Counted from the stretch's first letter, positions 43,701-57,451 are shown. The stretch is DNA of 64,000 nt from Saxidomus purpurata (GCA_022818135.1 JAFMSR010000008.1:34052257-34116256), one strand, 5' to 3'. Notes: generated by a model from the sequence alone, not told the origin. Numbers and translations: made by a program.

Positions 43701-45955
43701 GGACATCCATTGCAAAAAAACAATATAATGCGACTGATGTGCATATCAAAGGGAGATATCATAACGGTATAATTCAACGATAGAGTTCTTCACATGAACT
43801 ATTTTTTGTTTGTTCAATTCTCCCTATATTACATACCAGCTTTCCCTTATGTTCAGATACTCCTATTGTTTTTCCCATTTACTTACATTATAAATCTAGT
43901 CAAAAGGTGACACTGTATTATACCTGTTTATAGAGTGTTGACCAATGAAATTTTCTTTTTCGAACATATTAGTCTCTCAAACACCAGAAAATGTTGTTTT
44001 TATATGGACATATCCAACCCATGTTTTACAATTTGGGTTGGGAGACAACCACCCCACTGAGTCAGGTGATATTAAGAGGTGTGATGACCCCCTTGCCATT
44101 AAGCGCCAACATGATAAATTGGGAATGTTAATAATTAATTTATAAATAATGTTTATTGCAATGCTACGATTTGTTTTCTCCTTTTTATTCCAACAATCAG
44201 CATTCAAAGTCGTGTAGAAGTTATTGTGGGCCGCCTCGCTATATTTAGGACGGCTTTGGAAAATGGTTATGTAAATGAAGTAGTGAATACTTCTTTGCAC
44301 ACGTTTAGAAAGTAGTGAACAGTTTTTATTGTACACCAGCTTCGGTCAAACGGGAATGTAAGTGAAGTATGGATATTTCTTTACACACATGAAAATCCCC
44401 TACGAAAGTAAGATGGAGAATGGGTTGACATCACTCTCCAATGTGTGGCTTATAATACAATTAGTAGTAATCAGTACCTTACAAAATATTCACGCTGAGT
44501 GTAGCGTGAATGGTTGCATACATTGCATATACATGCATGTACTAACCATTACACCAGTTTTTTTTTGTTCACTGAATTTGCTTCGTCTTGATGCCAGCCA
44601 TCAGTATTTGACTTGCCTAATCTGTTACATTTTCTTTTTTAACAAGAAATTTGAGTGTTGCTATCATCAACTACAGTCATTGCTTTTAAAAATATAAAGT
44701 TACTTTAAGATTAAAGTTGTAATATGTGAAAAAAGTAGGAAGCTGTCTCTCGAAAGGAGAAAAAAAATGAATTTGGACTTCGCAATAACTTATCAAGTTA
44801 AGACACTGTTCTAAGGCCCGCTGTGATACTTTTGTATCACAGTTTTCTTGTATAAATCTTCGATGTAGTCATTGACAGATTTGAACAGGCGTGAAGTGGT
44901 AAAATTCACAATATGCTTAAATATACAGGGAGCACTAGCAATTGAGATTTTGCTAAAATTTGAAAGACCTGTTTTTATCCCAGACTGGCCTGCATACAAT
45001 TATTTTGTAAATCGTGGACTTTTCTTTACATATTTAAAAATGAATCTGTAAATATGACAGACAAAACAAACCATTTACAATAGAACAAAGTAAAACATAT
45101 TGATAAAACTAGCATTTCCCAAACTCCTATAGTTTCTTTTTCCATTTTTTCACCTTGACGTCCTATCTCTGGTTATCTGCACCATTTACAGCTTTATCTA
45201 TTGAGTTAGAATGTCATTTAACAGCTGATATGAATTTGTACACTTTGATTCGTCGGTTACAATTATGGCAAACCAATTTACTATTCAATTTTCAATTTAA
45301 ACTGCAAGCATTCACTACCGAGGCAGCGAGGTCTACCGTTCAGTTATACATGTACAGTTTCATTCTAAATTTAACTTGCATCATTGAATGTAAACATACA
45401 TGCATAGCCGATCTGAGCAGCCGACACAAATAATACTAGTTTATTCACATTGATAAGTTGTGTAGGTGTCCAAGCTAGTTATTCCAGGTATTGTCTTTGA
45501 CTTTTCCTGTCTCTTTTAAAAGGAATTTCCCTATCTGGTGGTTTTGGTCTGTTTATTCTATACTCTCATAGAACTCGGAACAAAAAAAAGTTCCACTTGT
45601 CAACACATAATAAAGATAAATATGTCAAATCTAATTGATAATTAACTGCTCTCTGTGGAATGAGACACAAGCATACTTTATCTACCAACTGCCTATATTT
45701 CTGGAAATTGTAGGGAAAGTTTTAGTGAATACTGTTTCAGAGGGAAAATATAAAAATGGCAGAAAGCAATACACATAAAAAGAAATATGTACCTTAAATG
45801 ACTGAAGAACACAATGGCTGCTACGGTTGTGTATCTTTTTAAGCTCGCTTTTCCATTGAAATTGATAGTCTTTCAACCGCCGATGAAATAACAAATAGGA
45901 TATACATAACATTTTTTTGGATTGAAAAAAAACTATGTAAGGCACATTTTATTTT
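43701..45955. other. A/T-rich stretch without supported gene
   Basis: Open frames at 43945-44336, 44362-44697 and 45155-45433 lack family resemblance and splice signals. 44265-44306 and 44352-44393 are a weak local direct repeat (ATGTAARTGAAGTA). Confidence 0.4.
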
Positions 45956-46019
45956 AATAATACCGAATGAAAAAGGTCAAACAAATTGAATAATACCGAA
46001 TGAAAAAGGTCAAACAAAT
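45956..46019 (+). repeat. 33-bp tandem duplication
   Basis: AATAATACCGAATGAAAAAG.. occurs twice, identical over 31 bp (45956-45986 and 45989-46019). Confidence 0.9.
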
Positions 46020-46244
46020 ATTCTCGCGTTTTCAATCTTTCATGAATGGTTTTATAATTCTAGTACTTAAATAGCTCACACAAATATTAATGACGAATGT
46101 AGAGTAATTATACTCTCTAGGCCAGTGAATATATCAATATTTTTAGTAACATATTTGATAAGAGACACAATGATTAATTTTATTTTCCTCGATGATGCAT
46201 TTTCACATAGTAGATTCTTTAAATTTGTCGCCAGCTATTAACAA

Positions 46245-46530
46245 TCCTAGTTAGTACAGTGGTTAGCCTCTCCGCCTCTCATGCGGGAGCATGGGGTTCA
46301 ATTTTTCGATGTTTTTGTGTGTGGCTAAGATTGATGAGAATGATCACAATTTGGAGAGAAGACCTCAATTAAGTCGCAGAATAACATCAACCTTGTCCGT
46401 TGCATATGGGACTATGTAGATCCAGCCCTCTGATTAATTGTTGAATTTTGTCTATATTTTACTGTTTTCTCCTGTAGCAACACTTTGCTGGAATTTAATA
46501 AAACTTGCCAGAAAGCAATAGTATATGAAG
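46245..46530 (+). mobile_element. Diverged tRNA-derived SINE
   Basis: A box TAGTACAGTGGTTAG (46252-46266) and a degraded B box GGTTCAATTTT (46295-46305). The 3' limit is uncertain. Older than the SINEs at 18 and 34 kb, judging by the decayed B box. Confidence 0.5.
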
Positions 46531-48605
46531 TCTGGTTGTGCATATAATGATGTCAAATGTCAGTCGCAGGGACCTGTTAATAGAAAGTCTTGGCCTCCCT
46601 TCATCTTCTGAACCTCTTACTGCATTATGATAAAAATTGACAGGAATTATTTCTATTTTGATGTATTCAAAATCGCGGCGACCATCTTTTATAAAGATAG
46701 TTCTTGTTTAAACGTAATTCTTGTATTCCTATATGTTCCTGTAAGTGTGAGAATTTCCATGAATATCGTGAGAATAAGGCTGTTTCAGACCGGAAGTCAC
46801 GAGATTATAGAGTAATATCTGCTACATTACGCCAATTACAATGAGTTGTGAGACTTAGAGAATGCTAGAACAGTATTACAAAGACATTAGAAGCTATAAT
46901 ATATATAAGCAATAAAATGGATGTTCCCAGACGTAAAACGCATGATATTAAGAAATTCTGTTCCATGATCCCTGTACAAATGTTATATTGTATCAGAATA
47001 TCAAAATTTATAAATTATTCTCTAATAGATCTGGAAGTCTCTTTCAGACAACCATTATATAAAATTAAGTAAAAGAAAAATAATTCAAAGAGAAAAATTA
47101 AAGCACAGAACGTACTGGTGGGACGGTTGTTTTGGCATGTGTATATTAAGTTTAGGCAAACAATACTGAAATGTTTACTGAAATTTTCGCTCCAAGACGT
47201 GACAGTGATCACTCAAAAGTCCAAGGCGTGAAAGTGGTCACTCATTTATTCTGTGAAATTCTGTTTAACTACTAAGTTGGATTTGAAATGTTCAATTAAA
47301 AGATCTAATTGCTGAAATTCAAGACGTTAAAATGTGAAATAGAGATGGAGGTCAGTGTCAAGGAAATCAAAACTAATTTACAATTCTCGCAAACTTGTGT
47401 TTCAGATTGCAAATTAACTTGCAATAATACAGCGCTCAAAATGTAGTACTGAAGAGCTATAGTTTAGTTTGAAGAAACTATTGTCAGTCGTAATTTTAAA
47501 ACTTCAGTCAAATCAGTCGTGCAACCCATGGGTACAGACGGTACACAAACACTTAATGAGTATGCTAACTGATAAACAGTAAATTCTTTAATTACTTCGG
47601 ATACAATTTGTTGTGTATCGCATGTCAACAAGAAGAACATAGCATACTTGTTTCACACATTCTCGCGTCATCCAGAGCATTCATTATATAATATCATGTA
47701 TGTTGGAAGTTCGACAAACCACTGATATATGAGGTTAATTGCATACAACCACTACCGTAGTTTAATTTTCGTGATACAACTCTGTATATTCAAATCAACT
47801 CACGAGTACTTTTAAATTATTTCACTTTTTTTTCTTTACTGTGTACAATCACTAAAATTTGACAATAATCATTAAAATTGTCACCCCTTATGATAAGCCA
47901 AATTTTTTTCACATCTGCTGCAAGTGTAAATGCATAACGGCGAATATACATTTTAACCAAATACGGATAACATTAGGTCTAAGTGAACAGTGACAATTAG
48001 CTTAAATTCAGATTATGTTTAGAACACATTACGCTATCGAAGAAACGTAACGAAAGTCCAAGATTTTGGTTCCTTTAAGTAAAATTTTCTCGAAAAAAAG
48101 CGCGAACAAAACAAACGCTACAACAGACAAACACGAAGCACGCTACTACACATAGTAATTCAGCAGTAGTAATCGTGAGCCTACGTACACTGTTCTACAC
48201 AGTGCTCGAAAGTACACCGGTATAGTACATTTTTCCAATAATGGATAAAGGTTAAAAACTGCTGGTATGCTAATTTATGTAAAATATACGCAGTCTGAAG
48301 CAGAAAATTGAACAATTTCAAAGGCATATATATTGTAGACATTACTCCGCTTAGAACTATTTCTTTCATCGGAGTTGTCTGTGTTTTAGGAACCTCGTAA
48401 CGCCAGATCCGTTTATACATTATTGTTCTGTTCAATTATGTTCTGTTCTGTTCCCTCTCGAACGTCTGTCTTTCGACAACCGTCCAAAAAAAAACAGAGA
48501 GAAAATCAGTGATTGCATTGTACAGTTATTGGTCTTGATATATCTCTCACTACACTTCAGTGTAATGTATTTATTACATGTATATAGTTTGAATAAATCT
48601 CATTT
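46531..48605. other. A/T-rich stretch without supported gene
   Basis: Only a 28-bp imperfect tandem duplication (TCCAAGRCGTGAMAGTGRTC at about 47192 and 47220) was noticed. Confidence 0.4.
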
Positions 48606-48670
48606 ATTACACGCCGCCCTGGAGGCGTGTATATTGGAATGCAGTCAGTAAAATTTCCATGGGGAGACGT
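48606..48670. repeat. Short palindromic repeat, ACACGCC..GGCGTGT
   Basis: ACACGCC and GGCGTGT arms around GCCCTGGA, followed by TTTCCATGGGGAGACGTAAC; it resembles a small dispersed foldback repeat. Confidence 0.5.
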
Positions 48671-51600
48671 AACTACTTTTAGACTGTAGACTGATTTCAC
48701 AGTGTGTTCTTTTGTAACAAGCGGTCTTTTGATTTGAGATCGCGAACCAGTCTAAATTTTACGGAAATAGCCGATTTTAAACGAATGACTACGAGGTTAT
48801 TTTTAGTAAGGACGCTGGACGACAACGATTTAAAACGAATGGCTACGAAATTGTTTTTAGTAAGGACGGTAGTTTCAAGCGTTGGTTCAAATAAAGTATT
48901 TTTTTAAAATAATTTTTCTTTCGTACAAGAATAATATAAATTGAAGCAAATTTATATGTTAGAATTCTAGACTTAGGAAAATAAAAAAAATATTATTATT
49001 TCAATGATTTGACTATTAAGCTATTTTAGTAACGACTCTGTAACGAGAGTGTAATTGACCAACCAAACATATAATTTCAAGCGTGGGTTCGAATTAATTA
49101 AAAAAAAAAAATCCGAAATATTTTTTTCCGTACGTGAACTGTACGTTGAAGTTTGCTATATGAAAATCCTTCTGTTACATCAATAAGGCATAAGAATATA
49201 TAAAGTGATGTTTATATCGAGGAGCAACAAAGCTCTATCTGCTTCTCTGTCTTGGACTTGGAACTTTTTCGATTACTTCCCTCGATATGGAGAATGTTGT
49301 TCGTTCAGATTTTAAAAACATACCTTTATCGGTATCAAATTCCACTCCCTTAATCAAAAAAGCATAATGTGACAGCAACCAATTTCCATACAGAGGAAAC
49401 AATGCCTATATATTTGACGTAGAATCATCTTTTTTAGCATTAATCATTAACAAATGGTCAGCCATATACAAAATTAGAGTGCAAAAAGATTAGGTTTGGT
49501 TAATCACCATACATTAAATCCAACATTACTAATTATCGCAACCCCAACTCCATTTGGCGGCGTTCAAACATTTGACTTGTTCTTATAGTGGGAGTAACAA
49601 AGACAGAAAATCATGAGATGAAACAAGCCAGAGATTGTGTCCCCTATGCTACGATTTAATTCTCAATGTCGATTTTCATTTTATATATAGTTTGTGTATG
49701 TTGAGTTATTCTCCAGACAAGAAACTGTACCAGCGGGGAATTAAAAAAAAGACGCACGGCAGCAAAATGGCTTCGTGTAATCATTACCTTCTTGCAATAT
49801 ACCAAATTATTGGTAGAAGTTTCAAGTAATCCCTACTGATATTTTTAAGTAAAGGTCTAGACAAGAAACATGCAGAGAGTTAATCAAAACATTGAGAGAA
49901 GTTTCATCACACGGTATATGGTATTCTTTATGTATAGCTTGTATCCGCCTCCGCGTTTGAGTGGCATGCGTTACTGACTTGATTAATTCGTACGTTAAGA
50001 ATTTGTATCTTGTATTCAATATCTACAGTCAACTGTTTTCTGGGTTTTCGGCAACAGAACTTAATACCAATCTCAAAATCCCTTTAATTGCAAAGCTGAA
50101 CGAAACGAAATACAGCATCATGCATATATCAAATAGTTCTTGAAAAATGTCTTCATTTGCATAACCAATTGATAGAATATGAACGCACAAACAGATCGCG
50201 CTAATGTTACAGTCCGGCCGAGACCAAATTGTCACTTTTCATAAATTCATTGAAATTTCACTGCAAACCCATTCCCGAGGAGCTGGTCAGTGGCACCTCG
50301 GACCTATATACACAAATATAGGTCCGAGGTGGCACACGCCAGACTCCATTTAAAATAAATAAGAAAAAGCACCTAAACCTGGTGTCAGGCGATCACAAAA
50401 GCTCACCTTGAGCTGGGGGCTTAGTCCAGTTTCCCGGAAAGCTCGTTACTCGGGGCTTAGACTTGGTTGTAGCAAGTAGATCTCGCATTTCCTACAATTC
50501 AGTCTGATTTGTGTAAACAAGATTTTGTCACTTCCGAGTGCCTGCTCATTGAATTAAAACTCAAACTTCTGAATCTTTTTGCTTTTGTGTGAAACAGTTC
50601 ATCTTCTTTTGCTCATAGAATACATGTACTTGTTCTAACCGCTGCTCAGTTGAAACAAGTAATAAACACATTCCTAATACACATTGTCAATAAAAAGGAC
50701 TGGTGATAATGCGATTAAAGGCTTATAATAACATGTTTCTCAACACACGGCAGCCACTGTATACTTATCTGTCAGTCGCCAATACATCAGTTCAGTAAAA
50801 GCTGTCGTAAATCTCTACTGGGTCGTAAAGATTGGGCTGTGGACATCGACTTTTTCATCAAATGTCTGCCATTAGATACTGTAACACGCAATAAAACTTA
50901 AAATGTTTATGCAAAGCCGCTCGTGTCTGATTTAACACATGTTTAATGGATCTGTCCATAGATTTCTGCTTGTACAGGAAAATGGATTAATGTATTACTG
51001 TCGCTGAACCAACAATGTACATGAGTGTACGATTCTGTCCGTGATTAATAGATGTCAAGTAAGTCCACTGCCGCCACTATATACCCACTTATTTTCTGGT
51101 CCCTTTGGTAGAAATATGAAGTATTATGCCCCAACGACTATCCTATAAATATACCCCCATGTTTTTATGTTTTTTTTTTAAAAAATCATATCGGGTTAAT
51201 ACATGTACATGTATATATTTACGGTTTGGAGTATTGCTTTGAATACTGCTTTTTGTTTTTCTATTTCAAATATCTCGTATATTAAAGACGTTTGACGTAT
51301 TGGTATAGGTTATAAATACTATAATAACATAATAATAATAATTTCTTTATTTAAAGAAGGTAACTCATGAAGGAAATACAACAAGAACATAAACATCTTG
51401 GAGATATCCCGTACAATTTTTCTACACAAAACACAAGTGAAATCAATATACCATGCAGACAAACAAAAGGGAAAGCATATGCACACAGACACGCACGCTT
51501 GCTCGCACCCTCACTCTTTCACACACAAACACACCGCATACAACACACATGCAAAATCACATATACACAGATATAAATCATTTTTATGAACAAATTATAT

Positions 51601-51781
51601 TGTGTCATTCAACAACAGGTACTGCTTGAATTTAGTAATTTGTAAGATTTCTTAAATCGATTGGGATATCATTCGAAATTTCCTTACAAGAGTAACCGAC
51701 AGGTTTCAGGTGATTAATTTTTGAACGGTTGTGTCTAATATTCCTTTTATTGTTACACCTTGAATTATATGTATAATTTAG
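48671..51781. other. Stretch without supported gene
   Basis: Contains a ~56-bp imperfect duplication (GTTTTTAGTAAGGACG near 48800 and 48855), a long perfect hairpin (50294-50331) and a CA-rich low-complexity segment (about 51475-51570). Confidence 0.4.
50294..50331. other. Perfect 16-bp stem hairpin
   Basis: CACCTCGGACCTATAT (50294-50309) pairs perfectly with ATATAGGTCCGAGGTG (50316-50331) around a 6-nt loop ACACAA. Could be a foldback relic or a transcribed hairpin; nothing else supports an RNA gene. Confidence 0.6.
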
Positions 51782-52099
51782 TTAAGTCCCGCATGGTCAA
51801 ATATTGGACTAAAATTATCCAAACCCAAAATATCTGAAAGATATCGTACTTGTGCTATCACTGTATGTACAAATCAATGGTTACAACATATTAAAAATAT
51901 GCTTGACACAACTGGTTATTCCTATATCTGGCAGAACCAACCCCTCTTTAGAAGAATCATTCATATATCCATAAAACAAACAGTGATTGATCAATTTACC
52001 CAAAATTGGAGGTCAACACTAGACACCTTATCAAAAGGCAAAATGTACAGTCTATTTAAAGACATCTTTAAGAGACATCCTTTTCTGGTGCGTATCTAG
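51782..52099 (+). pseudogene. LINE reverse-transcriptase C-terminal relic
   Basis: An open frame from just after a TAG at 51779 to TAG at 52097 reads ..WLQHIKNMLDTTGYSYIW.. then IKQTVIDQFTQNWRSTLDT and SKGKMYSLFKDIFK. This is the W..I...L...G.s.IW / l.DQF.Q.W...L..SSK...Y..FK pattern that follows the reverse transcriptase domain in non-LTR retrotransposons common in bivalves. The catalytic domain is absent and a frame change just upstream (MVKYWTKII in another frame) shows decay. The exact clade is not determinable from this fragment. Confidence 0.55.
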
Positions 52100-52383
52100 A
52101 TAAATGATATCTCACTGATATAGTAAACTGACTATTGTCTCACTTTCGAAGAAGAAAACCTATGTAAAGCACTCGTGTACATAAAGAAACATACATTTAC
52201 TCAATGTTTAATCCTTCAATAAAACATTGCAATAACTGGAGTTGACTTTAAATTCATTTGAAGTGACTTTCACCTAAAGCTCACAAAAGTGGACAGTAAG
52301 TTATGTAATTTATTCTGAAAATTGCACTTCGCGACATCAAGCAGACGATCTCTGTGTTTGCGTGATCACATTACAAAGTTTTG

Positions 52384-52825
52384 TTAAAGTGAAATTATGC
52401 TCATCTTACTGCACATAGTGTATTTTTGGTGACAGTTTTATAAAAACAAATTTCGGTTGCTGTGCATTTAAATGTGTGAAACTAATGATAATGCCGCATT
52501 AGTATTTGAAATTGGTGCTTTATAAAAAAAAATTGGACAAATAAAATAATAGATCCTGCCTTCGCAGTGATCTCCCTTGTGTTGTTGTAGTTGTTGGTAG
52601 AGAGATTACGGCAGTGGAAGGGAAGCAACTCCTGCATGCAGTTTTTTTAATTGACTCTCTCAGTCAAAATAGGATAAGTAATATTTAGAAAGTTATTATT
52701 TCGTACTGGTAGCAGGAAGAATTTGGTGTATTGGGTTAAAAGCTATTATTTCCTCTACCCTTTTTTTTACAAACACCTATTTCAGCTGGATTTTTTCTTG
52801 AAAAAATGTGCATAATTCCACTTAA
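52384..52825 (-). mobile_element. Family T MITE, full length (442 bp)
   Basis: Begins TTAAAGTGAAATTATGC and ends GCATAATTCCACTTAA: imperfect terminal inverted repeats with TTAA at each edge. The body matches copies at 19757, 23188, 42454 and 42792. TTAA borders suggest mobilisation by a TTAA-specific transposase such as piggyBac; no transposase is encoded here. Confidence 0.85.
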
Positions 52826-55716
52826 ACCCTTTGCTAGGTAGTACAGCTCCTCCCTACACTCCTAATATGCTTAATCGCTTACCGGCCGGTATTTCACTGA
52901 AACAAACCCCGGCCTTTATTAAGCATTTGAAGAGAAAACACTGTAATGAAGAGATATCTCCTTCGATTAAGTTAAGTATAACATTATTAAAGTCATAGCT
53001 CTTTCAGTGACTGAGCACTACTACGTAACAAAATATCTCTAGAGATATCTCTTTAGTAAAAGAAAGAGCGAGAGAGAACACTTTTGCAGAAAGATTATCT
53101 TCATTTTAGAGCTTACTGTGTATGTTAAAGAGCTATCTCTTTAGCAAATACAGCTATCACTGTAAGCCTGACTGCTTTATCTTTATCGTGTACTATTATC
53201 TGCTGAACAGTAAAGAAGTTTGCAGCTGTTTTGAAACTTCATTGAGTAGCAAACGCCCCGTAGCGATTCCTTTCCTTTATAGTTACAAATCAAATCACTA
53301 CGCAAACACATTTCCACACTCTTGAGTCTCTTCCTACTGAAATAGTTCTGGTCGGATATGCAAAAACAGTGTCCAATGGGGATTCTTAAATATGTGGAAC
53401 CAGCGTAAAGCTCCCGGATGATACTCGCCGATAAATAATACAGCTCATGATCATTTCCGTATTGACAACACAATAGTAATTGCCGCCATAAATTTTAATT
53501 GATGTGTTTTTTATCATTAGACAAGGAGTGAGTATTGCTGTGATTTATATTTTCTTGACTAGATAGGAGCGGCAGTTCTGCTGTTCTCTTCTTGAAACTC
53601 CTTAATATCATTTCAATTATGTTGTACTATTTACTCCCCTCTGATAAAATACTGCGAGATTTATCAGTTAAATATAATCACTTGCTATTCTTGGACTCCG
53701 ATTGATTACCCGGTATTACAAAGTGACAAATTACGTTTATAGTCGCTGTTCTGATGTATTGTTCTAATTAGCAAGGGTTCGTCATTGCTCATTACATTAA
53801 CATGAATTTTGCAGAACCTCATCCAATGTAGGGCATATTGAACCACCAAGTACCCCCAGTCAGATAGAGTTGTTCTTTTTAACTAATACTGTAGAGATCA
53901 AGAATTGCACTGTTCTGTGTATGTGTTCGTGTGTGTGTGTGTGTGTGGGGGGGATATTTTACTTACAGAGTTTACTAATTGCATGTCTGAATATACAATA
54001 TTTGATTGTTGGTGCATTATTTTTGGGAAAATATAACATTCTAATATATAGAATTGGTGTCGGGTGCAAGCATCATACTTAACTGCTTGTTTAGATGACA
54101 TGACTCACGATGTCGTCTCTATATACAAGGAGTACACAATTAACAACACGGGAACCGATATGATGTAAAAAATACGTCATATTGTGCCGTATGACGTGAA
54201 ATAAATATATGCTTAGAAAATAATGCTTTGCATTTTTTCACTTTTTGCAAAATTTATTCGTGTTAGAATCGAAATAACATCCTTTTCAGTGTCATTGTCG
54301 TCTAATACACATGTAAATGATATGGCATTAAACAATATGGCTTTAATATCCTTGTCAGAATTAATAACTTTTTGCCAAGTAATTCAAATGAGCTGCGTTC
54401 TACATACATCTTGTTTTTCAAACGAAACTGAGGATGGTGCAAAGGTTCATGCTTATATTATAATCTTTGTTTCATCGAAGAATAATCATAACAATCATTG
54501 CACTGTATCGATCACCTGGGTACCATTTGTCATTATACAAGGTCAACAACAGGGTAGCAGGAACAAAGTAAGTGTAAAGCGACTATGAAGTTTTCAGATC
54601 TATGTAAATGCTACCTTTTGATTGAAAGGAGGCAAAATACATAACAGTCATGGACATCAATGAAAAAGTGTGTATAAAAGCATTGAACTCTTTCATTGTC
54701 CAAATTTCATAACTGTAGCTTCTCAAACAGGAAAGTAGGTCAAATGGTCATTGTTAAGTTTATCAAGGTAAAAAATGAAATTTGTTTGCAAAACTGTACA
54801 CTTGGTCCTAATTTCGTTGCAGTAGTATTAAAAACAAAAGATGTCAATGTCGTGCCAGAAAAGTGCTGGAATCTATTTGCAAATACTACATAATCCAAAT
54901 TCTAACACTTTTAAAAATTTCTCCTATATCCGCAAAGAAGGATTTGAGCGTGATAAACCTTACAAAGTATATTTCTCTAGACGTCCGGAACTATTTTTGG
55001 CTGCTGATATTCCCTCCTGCGTAATTTTCACACAACATCTGAGAGTGTGCATACGTTGAAACGCTTAGATTGGCATTGTTATGAATTAAGTAACGTGATT
55101 TAAACAAGTCGTAGTAAATGTTGCTTCACTTCCAATATCGCCTGAAATAGTATTTTATTCCAAACGACCGTTCTGTTCCCCATATTCAGGTTTGGAATGA
55201 AAATAAGTACATATTTTCCAGGAAGGTGGAGGAAAAAGAAAGGTCAGGAGAGGAGATGCTAAGCACATCATTTCTCTCTTCTCAATTAAATTTTTTTTTA
55301 AATACCATAGTAGCGATACACACGGCATCTCTACTAATCCGTAATTTTTCACTCTGAAGCACTACCGCATCTAGTATAAGAATGACTTCCACTGTATCAT
55401 AGTCGGGGTCATCGGATAGGTCATTTGGAATAGTGTTTTATTCGAAACGACATTTCTCTTCCCTCTTATTCAGGTTTAGAATGGAAATAAGTACTCCTTT
55501 TCCTGTATAGTTGAAATATACCTTATCCTCCATATAACCTAAAAATATCAATTACCAAGTAACACCCTAATAATACGAAAAGTGTTTTATTGGAGGAGTG
55601 AAAAAGAACGGAATTTACGAAACAAAGTAGCAAGTTCATGGTAGTGCAGTAAATAGTACCCCTTCGAACATTTTTTTTGGTTTAAATCAATGTGTTAGAA
55701 TGGAATCATATTTTAC
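52826..55716. other. Stretch without supported gene
   Basis: Contains a perfect 16-bp palindrome ATATCTCTAGAGATAT (53033-53048), a (GT)n tract (about 53929-53948), and the inverted CRE-half pair ACGTCATA/TATGACGT (54174-54181, 54190-54197). The frames at 54223-54588 and 54696-55059 look faintly protein-like but have no consistent exon structure. Confidence 0.4.
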
Positions 55717-55859
55717 TTTTGAGTGATATACCGGTTAGTATATCACTGTTTGTCGTTTAGGTGCCTCGTAATTAATCACAAAGGCCGTCGGCTTAGTGAT
55801 TAGAATACTACGCATCTAATCTCAACACAGTGATATACTTAACGGTATATCACTCAAAA
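55717..55859. mobile_element. 143-bp MITE with 31-bp terminal inverted repeats
   Basis: The left arm 55717-55747 begins TTTTGAGTGATATACCG and the right arm 55829-55859 is its reverse complement with about two mismatches. Inside, TAATCAC and GTGATTA form a second stem around GGCCGTCGGC. The high arm identity suggests recent insertion or strong pairing constraint. Confidence 0.7.
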
Positions 55860-55904
55860 AAAACAAACTAACTCCTTACTTTATCACTGTACCTTAAAAA
55901 ACAA

Positions 55905-56400
55905 GAAATTACGTCAAAAGGGCGGGACTAATTTTGACCCCAGGGGCATTATTATATAAGTCATGCGATAGGAAGCATACAAAACATCTAATCTCTAGAC
56001 CTCTCAATTAAAGAGATTTTTTAATGTAAATAATCACCTCTGACACCAGGCGCATCGTTATGGTAGAAGACAACTAGGTGGTGCTGCATATTAAATATCT
56101 GAGGTCTACGCCTTACGGTTTTTGACAATAAGATTCTTAAATTCTTTATTTAGATCTTTATAAAACAAGTAATCCCTGGGACGGGGCAAATTTTGACCAC
56201 AAGGGTTGCCATATCTGCATGGAATAGAATTCTTTGAACAAATTCGGTAGAGTTTCATGCAAGGAACATTCCTGCCAAGCTTCATCAAAATTGACCGAGT
56301 GGCGTCAGAGGAGATGTTATTTGAAAGAAACGTTGTACAGACTATGGACGTTCAGTGGTCCAAATAGCTTAATCTAGCACTTTGTGCCAGGTGAGCTAAA
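55905..56400 (-). repeat. Dispersed repeat / family F 5' end, inverted
   Basis: The minus strand begins TTTAGCTCACCTGGCACAAA at about 56400 with the F-type hairpin start. The body shares GGGCGGGACTAATTTTGACC and ACTAGGTGGTGCTGCATA with 13560-14000. An open frame at 56106-56288 is repeat-derived. Confidence 0.6.
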
Positions 56401-57415
56401 TGGTGATTTTCTATGAAATTGAACAATTACATTAGTGTATCCAGTAGTTGATCATGTTGTAAATAAGTTCAGGGAATTGTGCGTAATAATAATTTTAGAT
56501 GTCTCTGGGAATTCAACAAATAGGATTCATTTCATAATACAATGTTTTGTATATAACTTCATAATTAAATTTTGACATTTTTTAAACATCATATATTTCT
56601 GGTATTTTGCTAGGTCTTAAGTACTTAGCATGCATATAAAACCGCGATAATAAGAGATGGGGGTAATTGAAAAAAATGTAAATGAGTATAATTAATTAAA
56701 AAAGTAATGTAGCTGGAAGTATTTTATTTTTTCAATTACATGTTTTTGCTATTTAATTAATCATATTAAAAAGATGTTGTAATTGTCAAGTACATTTCAA
56801 TTGCATTACAAAAATGTGTTAGAACTATAACCAGTAATATATTTGTTTATAATTTGGCTTGTAGTGATCTATGTATTACCTGTATAGCAATAAATAAAAT
56901 TTTGATAGAATAAACGAAAACGAAATGTAGAAGATAATCAATAAATAAAGAATTGTAAAATTCAGTGTTTTCCAATGGTTGCTAATTTACATAGGTATTA
57001 AGTGGCCAAAGTGCGTTGGTAACAGTGCTTTCAAAGACTGAACAGATGCAGCTTTATGTGACATTTTGAAACTACAAATAAGTGTCATAGTGGTCAGTTT
57101 CTATATCGATATTTGCTGCAGCGTCAGAGCCAAGAGTATGTTATACAGATAGCTTTGCAGATTTTTCGCTTACTCATTGGTCTGTGCTTCACTCAGAAGC
57201 TGTAATTTAAGGGCTCGCCGTTTTCTGAATTTATACTCTATATTATATTTCCCTATAATGTGTATAACAATTTACAGTTAGTATTAAGCGATTCTGCACA
57301 AACAAAGTAAAGTAACAATAAAATATTACCACATCCCAGAACTGCTTGTATTTCAAAGTCCTTTATTTGACTGTTTGAAAATATGATGCCATATGGAATT
57401 TTTTAAAAATAAAGA

Positions 57416-57416
<1 letters not shown>
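56401..57416. other. A/T-rich stretch without supported gene
   Basis: No recognised feature. Confidence 0.45.
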
Positions 57417-57449
<33 letters not shown>

Positions 57450-57451
57450 TT
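57417..57451. repeat. (TTA)n microsatellite
   Basis: About eleven uninterrupted ATT units just before the 57-bp array. Confidence 0.95.

Noticed and set aside
43945..44336. Overlapping open frames on both strands
   Set aside because: No splice sites, no recognisable family, composition like surrounding repeat-derived DNA.
50395..50480. Another family F 5' end (AGCTCACCTTGAGCTGGG)
   Set aside because: Similarity ends after ~18 bp, with no hairpin partner or microsatellite.
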